This document shows positions 48,301 through 60,178 of a stretch of DNA of 64,000 nucleotides, piece after piece; the stretch's first letter is position 1; each line of letters starts with the position of its first letter. The notes beneath the pieces are model-generated. The model was not told the DNA's origin and ran no database searches. It worked only from the letters and a program-made list of their open reading frames with translations. Position numbers and translations under genes: made by a program. The DNA is from Rutidosis leptorrhynchoides (lineage: Eukaryota; Streptophyta; Magnoliopsida; Asterales; Asteraceae), in the NCBI RefSeq assembly GCF_046630445.1, contig NC_092341.1, positions 262,373,001-262,437,000 on the forward strand. The letters run 5' to 3'.

Positions 48301-50683
48301 GTTGGAAGTAATAGTCGATGTCACTTACTCGAGACCTAGTGTAGTAACTCTACGAATGATTGAAGGTACTTTCTTGGACATTCCACGAATCCGGATAGTC
48401 GGGGTGTTACGTTGTATTAGGGCTTGGTTTTACGATCCACAAGTTCAGCCGGTTTTTCCTATGAGGAGGAGTTTGTCATCAATAGTTGGTGCATCTAGAA
48501 GGATTGCACGTTCCTGTTCCGCAGGACACGTTTCTAAGTTTGTTACACGAAATGTAGGGTAAACGGAAACTTAATTGAGTCGGAAGTTCTAAACGATAGG
48601 AAGCGGTTCCAATACGCCCCAAGGTTTCAAAAGGTTCGATATTGCGGATATAGCCTTTCTCGATTTCCCAAAATGGATTACACCTTTCCAAGGTGCGGTT
48701 TCTCAATATTACGCGGTTACACACTGGGATTTGTGAGGTTTTCATCTAAGTTTGGTATGACTCCTTTGGGCGACTACGGGTCGTCTCGAGCCCTTCTCGG
48801 ACTTGGATTATCTCAATTGTTGTTTCTTGGATGAGTTAAGATTCGGTGTTTTGTTTGCCACATGCTTTGGTCCAACGAATAGGGGTATGACATTAGCGGT
48901 CATATAGGGTTTCGGAAAGTGCGTGTGAACACACGAGTGGTAACTACTGTTGTAAGAGGGATCTACTAAAAGCGACCATACAAGTTTGAAACATGTCTTT
49001 CCAAGACGTAAATCGTTCGTTTATTCGGTTCGTCTGTTGTGGGAGATACGCGGTACATGTGTCTAAGCGGGTTCCCAAGGTCTCTTGTAACGCTAGAAGT
49101 GAAACGAGTATTTCGATACATGATAAATGACAAAGATACACCGTGTTGGAATAGAATCTCTTAAGATATGTTTGAACAAGTCAGTTAGGGTTCGAAAATA
49201 TTCGTTAGGACTATTCACCCTCGTGGCGAATACTAATGTAATATAAGGAGTTTCTCTATCCATGGAGAAATGTTACAAGGAGTTTCCTTAAACGGAAATG
49301 CGAGCGATAAAGATAGGAGTGAAATGAGGACCTAGAATAGGATGAGCTTACATCTCGAGGTTGCCATAACGTGCCTCTAGTTGTCAAAAGTTGAAGTCTG
49401 AAAGAGAAACGAGGTAGTACACGTAGTTGTATAGTTCGGGGTTGAACAATAGTTGATCGATTATCAGAAACACAAGGGCGTTAAGTCAAAGAAGAGTGAA
49501 GTATCGTTGGATTGTGTGTTATCTTAAATTCCAGTAATATCAGACGGTGATGGTGAAATAACAGAGGTAGGTAGTGTGGTACGGGATGACGAGAAAATTG
49601 ATCGGATCCACAATTTAGTATTCGAATTCTTCGTGCAAAATAACGAATTTTAGTTATGTTGATTTTTGAGTCGAGAGAGTATGCCTTTCGGCGTTCAAGT
49701 AGAAATATTTCCATATTTGAGTTCCATCTGGTGCTATACGAATTTAGCTAGAAATGTTGGTGTGAAGAATCACGCTCAAGGTTCGATCGCGGAGAGATTA
49801 AAGTCGTGTAACACGAGAAAAGTCAGAAATGAATCTTCGATAATAACCGGCGAGATCTAAGATTTTACGAATACAAGTCTGAGTTGGGAGAGTTCCCTGA
49901 TTACGTGTGGCTTGATTTCGAGATTGATTGTAATGCCTCGACCATTAACATCATGGTCTAGAATATTGGACTTCGTTCAACAAAAATTCCCACTCGGAGA
50001 ATTTGGTATAGAGTTGCTCTTTTCTCTAAGTTCGAGCGTAAGATGGTGATGTTGTTCGTTTCCTTCTTTACTTGAATAGGTTAAGATATCATCTATAAAT
50101 ACGATAACGGATTTGTCTAGATAAGTTTGCATACGTGGTTTAGGAGGTTCATGAATACGGACGGAGTCCTAAATAAATCGACGGTACTAACAGAGATTTA
50201 CAACTAACGTTGCGAGTTCGGAAAAATGGCTTAGGAGACATCGTCTCCCTTAACCCCCAATTGATGATAATCGGAACGGAGGTCGTTTTGGAATACACAC
50301 GGGATTCATGCAAGAAATCATGAGGTCATGGATGCGAGGGAGAGGGTATCGGTTTCCAACCGAAAATTACTCAGTTCACAATAATCTATACAAGATGATG
50401 GGGAAACATTTTCTTTTTAACGAATAGGTTTTGAGCTTCTTAGTTCTATAGGTGTCAAGACAAAATTTAAATTATCCGCCTAATAAGTTTAACGTACATC
50501 CTCCGATAAATTTATAGACACACAATATATTTCCGTTGGTCGCTTAAATTGCCTAAGTAGTATCTAGGGGAAAAAGGTGGAATGTAATGAGTACAAGTCA
50601 AAGCCTCGGTTGTAGAACGTCTAGCGGTAACCGAATCGAATAAACATGAAACGTGAGAATTTCGAGAAGAAACATACCCGTGA
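48301..50683 (-). pseudogene. pol: Element D pol remnants (protease, RT, integrase, chromodomain)
   Basis: Minus strand, many stops and frameshifts, and clearly shorter than pol of B. Recognisable islands from right to left: a protease-like LFDSVTARRS just after gag (DSG altered to DSV), the RT motif [14 protein letters not shown] (about 50085-50130), the integrase core segment QETLGTRLDTCTAY with NERFTSWKDM (about 48990-49085), the integrase C-terminal segment with TASYRLELPTQLS (about 48585) and a chromodomain start (PAELVDRKTKP, near 48430). These show a chromovirus origin. No active enzyme could be made. Confidence 0.85.
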
Positions 50684-51766
50684 CTAGTTGTCATCTCGGG
50701 CTTCCTCGGTGTTAATGTCAAAAGTTCGACGGCGCGCGTTGAGGTTGATTTTCTTATTTGGGCATTCATTCCTAAAATGACCCGTTTGGCCACATGCGTA
50801 GCAAGTGACCGACTTTTGTGTGTTGGGTCCCTTTCGAGTGACGGGGGTGGCACTTCCACAATGTTTGTCGATGTGACCACTTCCTTGGCGCCGGTGGCGA
50901 AACCTGCCACATCCTTCAAAGTGATGCTTGTGACATTCGTTACAAAAAGGTAGTTTTCCGGCATACCCTTTCTTGTCGCCGGGGAAAAAGGGCTCTTTGG
51001 TGAAGTTATTATTGTTGCGGTTGCTTGATTGGGAGGCTTCCCATTTTCTTTTGTTGTTACTCGGGTGGTTCTCGACCATTGGTGCCGGTGCTTCCATTTC
51101 ATTCGCCGTTTCTAAAGTTTGGCAGGCCATTGTTGAAGCCTCTTGTAGGTTAGTGGGTTGGGATGTCATTACGTCGTGCTGAATGCTATTAGGGAGGCCA
51201 TCCATATAAAGTTCGACTCTTAGGGATTCGGGAGTCATGAGATTTGGACACATTGAAACTAGTTCGGTAAACCGTTGATTATAAGCTTCGAGGTCTTTCC
51301 CGACCGTTTTCAAACTCCTTAGACCCTGTTCGAGCCTTCGAGTCTCGTCGCGCGGGAAGTATTCGGTGATCATTCTTTCTCTTAATTCAGTCCAAGAGAG
51401 TGTGTGGGCTTCATCGCTTCCCACTAATTGTACATACGTGTTCCACCACGAGAGAGTAATGCCGGTGAAAGTGAGGGTGGAAAACTTGACCTTATCTTGG
51501 TCTCGACAACCGCTTGTGTTAAAAACGGCCTCCATTTGTTCAAACCATCGGGTGAGAGTAACCGGTCCTCCGGTTCCATCGAAAGTGGGAGGGTTGTACT
51601 TCATGAAGTTCTTGTAGGAGCAACCTTCGCTTGAATTACCGGCTCCATGATTGGTGTTGTTGGAAAAGTGATCGGCCACGGCCGTACCCACGGTGGTGGT
51701 TATCATTCGTTGAAGAGCTTGTTCTAGAGTTTCGAGAGGAGAGTTGTGTTGGCCTTGGTGAGTCAT
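50684..51766 (-). CDS. gag: Element D gag, open reading frame
   Basis: Open for about 360 codons. MTHQGQ at 51766 is the likely start; a Met six codons upstream (51784) is possible. Gag core: FTGITLSWWNTYVQLVG, then EYFPRDETRRLEQGLRSLK and YNQRFTELVSMCPN. After a basic linker there is an imperfect Cys/His cluster (CNECHKHHFEGC) and a canonical zinc knuckle, CYACGQTGHFRNEC. It ends TFDINTEEARDDN with a stop where protease should continue. A capsid/nucleocapsid protein could still be made from this otherwise ruined element, which may matter for particle formation in trans. It may also simply have decayed less by chance. Confidence 0.8.
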   Translation of the reverse strand: MTHQGQHNSPLETLEQALQRMITTTVGTAVADHFSNNTNHGAGNSSEGCSYKNFMKYNPPTFDGTGGPVTLTRWFEQMEAVFNTSGCRDQDKVKFSTLTFTGITLSWWNTYVQLVGSDEAHTLSWTELRERMITEYFPRDETRRLEQGLRSLKTVGKDLEAYNQRFTELVSMCPNLMTPESLRVELYMDGLPNSIQHDVMTSQPTNLQEASTMACQTLETANEMEAPAPMVENHPSNNKRKWEASQSSNRNNNNFTKEPFFPGDKKGYAGKLPFCNECHKHHFEGCGRFRHRRQGSGHIDKHCGSATPVTRKGPNTQKSVTCYACGQTGHFRNECPNKKINLNARRRTFDINTEEARDDN

Positions 51767-51784
51767 TGTTCCTTCATGACACAA

Positions 51785-52175
51785 GAATATCGTTGATTAG
51801 TATTCTCAACAATACTAACCGTGATATAGATTAAGGATAGAGAGGAAATTTTTCCTTGACTCGCCTTAAATTCTTTATGTCATAATGTCGGAACGTCCAT
51901 GTGAATCACCGTAATATAATCCCGGAAATTATATTACCCTGATTCTCATGTGCATTTAACATTACCTCATAAAGTCAAGGTGGCGTGCCAACAAAATTTA
52001 TCAACGTAAGATCAACATCGAATACAAGTTAGATATGATGGAAGAGTTCGAGTATAAATGCACAAATAGTCAAGTAATTCCTACTTCAGTCTATATGCCG
52101 GTTGTAGTCTAGATTCACCTATGTACCCTATGACTCGGGGTGGACACAAATGAACTCTAAATCCCTACAACCAAG
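51785..52175 (-). other. Element D leader
   Basis: About 390 bp between primer site and gag. No leader ORF comparable to those of elements 1, A, B, E and F is visible. Confidence 0.6.
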
Positions 52176-52187
52176 GCTCTGATACCA
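52176..52187 (-). other. Element D primer-binding site (tRNA-iMet)
   Basis: TGGTATCAGAGC on the minus strand, two bases from the 5' LTR at 52190. Confidence 0.92.
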
Positions 52188-52189
52188 CT

Positions 52190-54562
52190 TGTAGCGACCC
52201 CGACAAATCGTCAAGTGACGGCGTCGTCTACATGGGTCCCATTACCTGGTCATAAGTCTTTATGACAACGTTTGACCAAAATATGTCGCCTTCATTTCAA
52301 CATAAAGATTGTTTCCAAAGTTTAAAAGAATTGTTCAACCAAAAGTTAAGTTACAAGGTTATAAGTACAAATGAAATCTAGGCGACACGGTTTAAAGTAA
52401 AGTCAAAAGACGCTCCATGAGATGCATGTATACTCGACATCCAATGCAAGTATCAATTAGTGAGCGGAAGCATGTTTCACATATAGTGCAAGACCTGAGA
52501 AAAACATAGAAATCTGTCAACGAAAACGTTGGTGAAATCATAGGTTTAAGTAAGTAAGTGTGTAAAAGTAAGTAAGTCGAACCACAAGGTTTGAAAAGTT
52601 GAAATAATAGTAATACATTCTAAAAGTTAATATTCACGAGCACCCAATTATCAAAGCTTAACATTCCATCCATTGTATACCCCATCCATAGTGCTAGAAC
52701 AAACACTGATTCTCGAAAATATATTTCATCCGTAGACGGTAGCGAACCGTCAAAGATGAGGGTTGTCAACCCATATGGCCATATAACATAAGTTCTCGCT
52801 TACACCCGTCAAGTGTAACTAATGATAATCGAATTGAGGATTTTTGTTCTAAACTCGTATGTAGAATGTTTGTTTTCCCGTTCTTGTGTTCACTTAGTTC
52901 AAAAGAATCGTTTATGTTTTCTCATCCCAAATATAAGTTCAAAAAGAGTAAAAGTGGGACTATGATCTCACCTTGAGTGCAAGAGTTAATAAAGTACTTC
53001 GACAAGTAAACGCGTGCAAAGACAAAGCTAGTCTTGACCTAAACATATAGGTTATATCAATAACGGTAAACACAAACGGTCAAAGATGTTCAATTAGTCC
53101 TATGGCTCGTTACGACTCGATTATATTAGCATGTGGATCAAATTGTCAAGTTTCATGCAAGATACAAGTATAGGATCATGTTAGAAAGATTGCATAATTA
53201 ATTGGTTAAGTTTGACAAAAAAAGTCAAACTTGGTCGGGTCAAAGTCAACGAAAAAGTCAATATGTTCGGGTCGGGTCCCGAACTATTTTTCTGAGGTTT
53301 TTAATCATATATGAGCATGTTAGAACAAGTTTCATGTGAATCGGAGGTCCGTAGTATGCCAAACATTTTTCGTATTTTGGACATGGAGGTCAGAGCCTGG
53401 ACACGGCTTATGCCGCGCCGCGGCCCACAATTGTCGCGCCGCGACAATACACGGGAGCTGGTACCTGGCCAGTTTCAAATGTTCAAGTCTTGATCCAAAA
53501 TTCGTTTTAGCACAAAATGCAAACCGTAAACATTTAGAACTCGCACCTTATATCGTTGGAAAGCTCTTTTGACAAAGAACATAACTAAACATGTTTCATC
53601 AAACAAAAACATCATTTTCAATGACCGATTTCTCGTCATGTGATCATTTAAAGTCCATTTTCAAGTTTCAAGTTCACAAAATGCATTTTAAGTTTCAGGA
53701 ATCCAGTTCACACATATGATATGCTGTTTTGAAGGTAATGAAACATGCATTACAACTAAACACTAACAATTAACATTTCATGGTATTCAAGCATCAAAAA
53801 AAATCATGTCAAGAACTATCAAACCCTAGTCAACATCTCAAAATCAAAAATCATGTTTTTGAAGTTTTCTTAATTAACCTACACCTCGAATTGAAACTAA
53901 TGATGCTAGTAACACATTTAATACATGAACTTTAACAATTAAACAACTTTTAATCATCCAAAATCAAAGATCAAGCAAGCAATTTTCATATTGAACTAGC
54001 TACACCAAAAACAACGAATCAAACTCATAAATTACATACACGACATCACAATGAGCCATAGACACTAATTAACAACTTTATAAGTCAAGAACACGAATTT
54101 AAAGAAATCTAGTGTTTTAGAAATGTTACCCAAAATCGAAGTAGTTAGCATCAAATCGAAGAGGATGATGAGAGGATCAAGAATATGTAATTTATTTGGT
54201 TGCTAGCTCCCTAATCCGGATTTAGATGATGAATTTATGTTAGAAAGTTGAGAGGATTTGGAAGTATCAAAAGGAGAAAGAGAGAGATGAATGAGAGGAG
54301 GAGGTTGAAGGTTTGACTAGTTGACCTAGTCAAATCTTTGGCCTCTTTGCAAGTTTGGTCCCTCTGGTTTCAAAGCGGGTGCGGGAAATAACCAAACGAA
54401 TATTTAAAACGCTCGAGTAAACGGGTGACGTTATAATTAAATAACGAGGATATTATGAACGTTAGTTAATGAAAGATGCCAAATTAAATGACGAAAGATA
54501 TTATTAAAAAAAAAAAAAGACGGTGTTAAAATAAATTTAACGGAAAAACGCGGGATGTTACA
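52190..54562 (-). repeat. Element D 5' LTR
   Basis: Partner of 45896-48262, with GC palindromes at 53413-53423 and 53431-53447 and the hairpin at 52518-52531. By eye roughly 20-30 differences over 2.37 kb. Confidence 0.95.
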
Positions 54563-54615
54563 ATATCCTCTGGTAAGTCTTCTAAAATATTCGGTTGTCT
54601 ACCCATAACGTCCAT
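54563..54615 (-). pseudogene. Element 1 F-box-like gene, start
   Basis: Start codon at 54615 and the first 18 codons (GRQPNILEDLPED) of the F-box ORF, cut by element D. The first five bases, ATATC, are the target duplication. Continues at 45895. Confidence 0.85.
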
Positions 54616-54752
54616 TTTGTTTTTATACTGTAAAATAGACAAGGATTAGATTCGTAAAAGATAATTAACAAAAAATACAAGCAATTTTTACATAGATCAT
54701 AAAAGTACAAGCACACTACAATACATATAATACACAACATGATTACAACCCT

Positions 54753-55388
54753 CTAATCCGAATCACTGGTTTCATCTTCTTCGGACTTGGTTCGTTTTCC
54801 TAATTTTCTAGGGATAAATGGTGTTCCTCTAATACGAGCCGTCGTTTTCCACAATGGTTTAGAAAAACCTGGTGGTTTAGAGGTTCCCGGGTTATTGTTA
54901 CAATTTAGGAAATACGGACGTTGTCGATACATATAAAGTTCATCGGGGTTGGAATCATGTTTCTCTATTTTTATACCTTTTCCCTTATTATTTTCTTTTG
55001 CTTTATTAAATTGATTCAAGGTAATTTATATAACATCATCGGAATCCTCATCGGGATCCGATTCATCAGAAAATTGGTAATCTTCCTAATATTTTGCTTC
55101 CTTGGCGGAAACACCATTGACCATTTTTGACTTTGGTCCGTTGGTTGAGGATTTTCTTTTATTTAATCGATTTACTGTAGGTATCAATATTTCTTCCTCC
55201 AGAACCTCTTCTTCTTCCGGTTCTTCCTCTTCTGGTTCCTCCTCTTCCGGTTCCTCTTCTTCCGGTTCCTCCTCTTCCGGTTCCTCCTCTTCCGGTTCCT
55301 CTTCGGGAATTTGTGAATCTTCCCAAAGTATATTCGACTCTTCATTATTATTAGGTGAGTCGATGGGATTTGTACTAGAGGTAGACAT
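54753..55388 (-). pseudogene. Element 1 acidic leader ORF, interrupted
   Basis: Homologue of the acidic ORF of A and B (start MSTSSTNPIDSPNNN at 55388; end near 54753). The Glu-rich part is a longer and more regular run of PEEEE units than in B. Two in-frame stops near 55086 and 55020 interrupt it around the KEAKY and DDVI segments. The C-terminal GTSKPPGFSKPLW and GKRTKSEEDETSDSD segments are well conserved, which supports a real protein in the ancestor. Confidence 0.85.
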
Positions 55389-55586
55389 CTATCACACAAT
55401 ATCAAACACGTTAAGAGATTAATATATCACATAATATTTACATGTTAATAATATATAGTTTCCAACAACAAAATGTTAAGCAATCGTTTTTGAAGAAAAA
55501 CACGGTCGAAGTCCAGACTCACTAATGCATCCTAACAAACTCGGTAAGACACACTAATGCAAAAATTTTGGCTCTCTAAGACCAAC

Positions 55587-55597
55587 GCTCGAATACC
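55587..55597 (-). other. Element 1 primer-binding site remnant and truncated 5' end
   Basis: On the minus strand GGTATTCGAGC, a decayed initiator-Met site followed by the usual GTTGGTCTTAGAGA. The 5' LTR that should start near 55600 is absent. Unrelated sequence (about 55604-55673) leads to element E. Confidence 0.7.
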
Positions 55598-55673
55598 GAG
55601 TAGAAAAGCTACAGTGTTTTTGAAAATCACTATTTCCTAACAACTACTAGGTCGAAGTCCAGACTCACTAAGC

Positions 55674-57280
55674 TACATACTTTCCTACAATATTGAATCT
55701 CAATATTGATATGTAAGCACTCATATTTTATCTTTTATATATTAATTGTGTATCCATGTCTAGTGCTCGAGTATATATATTTATACATGCTTGTATACTA
55801 AATTTCGTCGTTAAATAGTTATGATGAATCACGAAGTAAATACATATATTACAGATAAAAGGTATATGATATGCATGTTTTCGGAAAGCTGGCGAAAAAT
55901 CAATAACTTTTTATTTAGATATCGAATAGTTTCGATGAACGGATTAAAAGATATGATCAACTGAATTATGATTGACGTTAATTGAAATTGCTTTTGAATC
56001 TGCAATTAAGATTTAAACAAATGGTTTACGAGATTTATAAAATGGATTTTTAAATATTACTAGCCGAGTAAATGAATTCTTAAATAAGGCATGTCTCGTT
56101 TGTTGAACAATCGTCAAAATTGACTGTTTTATCATGTTTTTTAAAGCTTCATAAAAACTATAGTTTAATTTTACAAGAATTGGGAAACTATATGAAATGT
56201 TAAAATGGTTCGATTGCCATGATCATTCAACTATTGTATTGAATCAGATTGACTTTTTTAAACAACTTTGGATAACTTTTGTATGTCGATCTCGAGCATT
56301 AGGATTGTGATACACTATGACCTGACCTAGCTTGATAGACATTTATTGACCAACATATGTTCTCTAGGTTGAGATCTACGGTTATTTGGTAATCTGAGTT
56401 TCAGTCACATTTTGGTGAACGACTTTATATGCTGCTAAGGTGAGTTTCATTAATCCCTTTTTAATTGCTTTTGCAATATATATTTTTGGGCTGAGAATAC
56501 ATGCACTTTATTTTAAACGCAATGGATACAAGTACAAACTAAATTCTACGCTGAGTTTAAATCGAAAATCCCTTAGCTTTGGTAACTAGTAACTGCCAGT
56601 ACATAGGATATGGACTGGTGGGCGCGAATAACAGTATATGGATCCATAGGGCTTGACATCCCCGTCCGAGCTAGAGCGCTAGCCTTTTAACGGACGTGTG
56701 TTATTTGAGTTTAGGACACGTTGGTTTGCGTGTATTAAAACGAATGGGGTATTTATCATTATAACATTAAAGTTTAGTTACCAGGGTGCTCTGTTATGTA
56801 GAATCTATTGATAAACGTTTCTGGATGAAACAACTGAAATCTTGTGATCCACTTTTATATACAGATTATGCGAAACACTAAAACTATGAACTCACCAACC
56901 TTTGTGTTGACACTTGTTAGCATGTTTATTCTCAGGTTCCTAGAAGTCTTCCGCTCTTTGCTTATATATTAGACAAGCTATGTGCATGGAGTCTTACATG
57001 ACATATTTATCAAGGAAACATTGCATTCACCAAATCATCACCATGTATCTTATTTTGACTGCATTGTCAATGGAAGTACTATTTTTATCTATTATTTACG
57101 GTGATTGTCTATACGTAGAAATCAACAGATGTCGAAAACCTTTGATTTAAATATTAATTTATGGTGTGCCTTTTCAAAAGAATGCAATGTTTACAAAACG
57201 TATCATATAGAGGTCAAATACCTCGCAATGAAATCGATGAATGACGTGTTCGTCCATATGGATTTGGAGCGATCGTCACA
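55674..57280 (+). repeat. Element E LTR, 5'-truncated
   Basis: About 1.6 kb homologous to the second part of the element F LTR (from about 60472). Shared are the TTTCCTACAATATTGAATC segment, the CTCGAGCATTAGGATTGTG segment, the GGGCTGAGAATACATG block (about 56488-56503) and the hairpin at 56896-56909. It ends GATCGTCACA before a primer site. The first 1.2 kb of the LTR is missing. Confidence 0.8.
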
Positions 57281-57282
57281 GT

Positions 57283-57294
57283 TGGTATCAGAGC
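57283..57294 (+). other. Element E primer-binding site (tRNA-iMet)
   Basis: TGGTATCAGAGC two bases after the LTR end. Confidence 0.9.
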
Positions 57295-57663
57295 GTTGGT
57301 CCTAGCGAACCATGTCTTGCATGAGTGTGTCTAACTGATAGTTGTTAGGATGCATTAGTAAGTCTGGACTTCGACCGTATCTTCATGTCAAAAGTTTTGC
57401 TTATCATTTCTTGTCGGAAATTACCTGCTTATCATTTCTAGTCTAGACACGTTTTACTGCATTGATTGCATGAATAGTGTATAGACAAAATTCATATCTT
57501 AGCGTGTCTGTTACTGTAAACTTTTCCTGACATCTTCCGAAAATTTCTCCGTGATTTATGGAATTTGGTATTATATATACATATGTAAATTATGTATTAA
57601 AGAATACCAAACTAAATTCTATAATCTAATTCATATCAAAAATCATTTCCCTAATTATACAAG
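57295..57663 (+). other. Element E leader before the first ORF
   Basis: 370 bp, AT-rich. It shares the AGGATGCATTAGTAAGTCTGG and GACTTCGACCG segments with the leaders of A, B, 1 and F. No ORF. Confidence 0.6.
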
Positions 57664-58221
57664 ATGGATCCCGTATCTAGTTCAAATTCCTTAAACTCTG
57701 ACAGCTATTCCGATATGGATATTCACCTGAATTTCGAAGATAGTGTAACCGGAATGGATCAACCAATTAGCCATCATCTATTCTGCATGAATTGGGGATG
57801 GGTTCGTAGTCTACTTAATCATTGAAGACAAGAAGAAGGTGATCTCTTCCATCCACCACATTGCCCTCTTGGCGAAGAACCTGAAGCACTTACCGGCGAA
57901 CCTGTTTGAGACACCATTTTCTCTCTCATTTCCAGAGTATCTCGTCACGATAATATACTATCTCAAATTCTGGATCTTATTCATTCGCTCGTTCGAACCG
58001 CCAATCATCCCGGTGTAGTAGAAGAAGTCAATGAGCTTCGCGCTAGGGTAGTGGCTTTGGAGAATATGGTGCAAAGGTTACAAGCACCAGCAGCATCACC
58101 GACATCAACAGTACCACCGACAACAACACCAACAGTACCATTACCACCACCAACAACATCCGTATCGCAAACCTCAACTTCACAATCTGTTCCACGAGCA
58201 TCAACGTCATACGCACCGTAG
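57664..58221 (+). pseudogene. Leader ORF of element E (coiled-coil protein), interrupted
   Basis: 185 codons from MDPVSSSN, same frame as its homologue in element F. Conserved core: GMDQPISHHLFCMNWGWV, then QEEGD, FHPPHCPLGEEPEALTGEP, FSLISRVSRHD and a Leu-rich heptad segment EEVNELRARVVALENMVQRL that should form a coiled coil. A low-complexity Pro/Thr/Ser tail follows. Nonsense codons at 57823-57825 (Trp codon in F) and 57907-57909 (Arg codon in F) interrupt it. I do not recognise the family. Its position between primer site and gag is that of the acidic ORF in A and B, but the proteins are unrelated. Confidence 0.75.
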
Positions 58222-59269
58222 TTACCAAGAAATACCAGCAACAATAACCGATGAAGTATTAACTCATTTCCCCTGAAGAAATTTTATGTATATTTAATAT
58301 ATATGAATTTTGAAATCAAAATAAATCTTTTCGTACTAAGCTATTACATGTGAATCTTAACTGGTAGGTACTAATCGGTTAGTTCATATTACTAATATGC
58401 AATGATGTACATCCTTCCTTAACAACTTAACCATTGTTAACTACAATCTCTGTTTTAACCCAATGAATTCCATTTCATAATAAACCAAGTGTATTAATCA
58501 ATTACATAATTGATTTTACATTTTCAATTTCGATATACTCGAAACTTTCCAGATAACATCATCTGTGCCTTGTAAGGTTCATAAAAAATCCACGAGCACC
58601 AACATCCTTCACCGAGGAATATCAATAAGAATAAATAATGAAGTGTTGATTTCATTAGTGAAAAACTCCGCAAAGATTAAGTAATCTTTAATGTTTTAGA
58701 GATTAATCATTTCTAAGTCAAGCCGAAAATCAAATGAGCTTAATATGATATTAACTCATTAAATCTGTCTTAGATCTGAAGAAAATATACATACATATAT
58801 TTTCATAAAGACGGTAATAAAAATTCTTTTGAACAAAGTATTAATTGTGAAATCTTTAACGGGTAGGTACTACTCGAGAAATATTTAAGTTCAAAATTAA
58901 TATGTTACACTGTACATTCTTCAATTTTGATTCAAAAATCATTAACTATACTCACTATCTTCACAATGATATACAATCATTTCATACAAATTCAATCACA
59001 TATTCTTATATCGACGGATCAGAATCCAAGCCATAACTCTGAAACTGGTGACATCATTCTTAGATCTCTACATCTTTCAAAGCTATACTTTGACTTCAAA
59101 ACTATGCAAGATCCTTTAGCATTATTTTTACCGAAAATAACCTTGCAATTCCTTTTCAAAGTATCCAGTATTATCAACCATTCAACCAGTCAACGACGAC
59201 CTTTCAGACTTGTAACTTTGGCATATACGTTTTTGTTACTGGGGAACCTTTCATGTTCCACCACATTAG
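58222..59269 (+). other. Element E internal sequence without gag, cut by element F
   Basis: 1.05 kb, AT-rich. It holds two purine-tract-like copies, 58357-58372 (one mismatch) and 58856-58871. A 115-codon ORF at 58927-59274 has no known domain and runs into the F LTR, so it is not called. Gag and pol of E are not in the window. The F LTR starts before gag is reached. Confidence 0.6.
58856..58871 (+). other. Purine-tract-like copy in element E leader
   Basis: TTAACGGGTAGGTACT, identical to the motif at the 3' LTR border and before gag in A and B, although the LTR of E belongs to another family. The hairpin here has one G·U-type change (CTACTCG). Confidence 0.5.
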
Positions 59270-60022
59270 TGTGACAACCCGGAAATTTCTAACCAAATTT
59301 AAACTTTAATCTTTATATGTTTCCGACACGATAAGCAATATTTGTTAAGTTAAATTTCAAGAATTTTAAACTATGTTCATACATTCATTCAACCTCGACC
59401 AAGTTCCAACGATTCACGAACTATTAAATGAATATGATTATATATGTATATGTGTATATATATTATAACTTGAAACGTAAACAAAATATTAGATTAAATA
59501 CTTTATATGATTGTATCTGTTTCAAAATGTTTATCAATGGAATTAGAAGATAAGATCAAATGATTGAATTATCAGATATATTGAATTATGATTACAAGTC
59601 TCTGTTGAAAGGCCCACGTTAATTTGAGAAATCTTTCCATTTTAACAATATTCGGAAAATGGTAAAGTGATTTTTAAATAAGAACAAATTGTCAATCATT
59701 GAGAACTAGACAAAGGATAGTGGAAGATTGAATCTCATAAAGACTCGATTGATCTATTTAGTTTCAAACGTACAAAAACGTTTTCAGTTTAAAAAGAACT
59801 TTATTATTAAAACATATATAACTTTTATAAATATCTAGAACTACTTTTGACAACTCATTACTTAACTAGTATCATAAACATAACGATATTTATATTTTAT
59901 TTTATTAAATATATATAACGATTTAAATTAATATTATATATATTTATACGCGTAATATACGTACATAGTTTTATACTTTTACTATACTTAAACTTTACCT
60001 TTACTTTATTTTTACTTTACTT

Positions 60023-60178
60023 TAACTTTAATAATTCACTTTAATAATTCATACTTTAATAATTTACTTTAATAATTCATACTTTAATAATTCACTTTAA
60101 TAATTCATACTTTAATAATTCACTTTAATAATTCATACTTTAATAATTCACTATAATAATTCACTTTAATAATTCAAA
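60023..60178. repeat. CTTTAATAATTCA(TA) minisatellite in element F LTR
   Basis: About ten tandem units of 13-15 bp with small variations. Confidence 0.9.

Larger units (their letters stand above)
45896..54562 (-). mobile_element. Element D: minus-strand chromovirus with decayed pol
   Basis: 8.67 kb with 2.37-kb LTRs flanked by ATATC. On the minus strand: 5' LTR 52190-54562, iMet primer site, gag ORF, remnants of protease, RT, integrase and chromodomain, hairpin, purine tract, 3' LTR 45896-48262. The LTRs are about 99% alike by eye while pol is full of indels and stops. Confidence 0.94.

Noticed and set aside
55102..55422. Ser-rich ORF on the plus strand (also 30080-30379 minus, 39849-40133 plus)
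   Set aside because: Antisense shadow of the Glu-rich run of the acidic ORF.
58927..59274. 115-codon ORF in element E
   Set aside because: No recognisable domain and its end runs into the element F LTR.
60023..60178. Regularly spaced short repeats as a possible CRISPR array
   Set aside because: Simple AT-rich tandem repeat without unique spacers, in a plant LTR.
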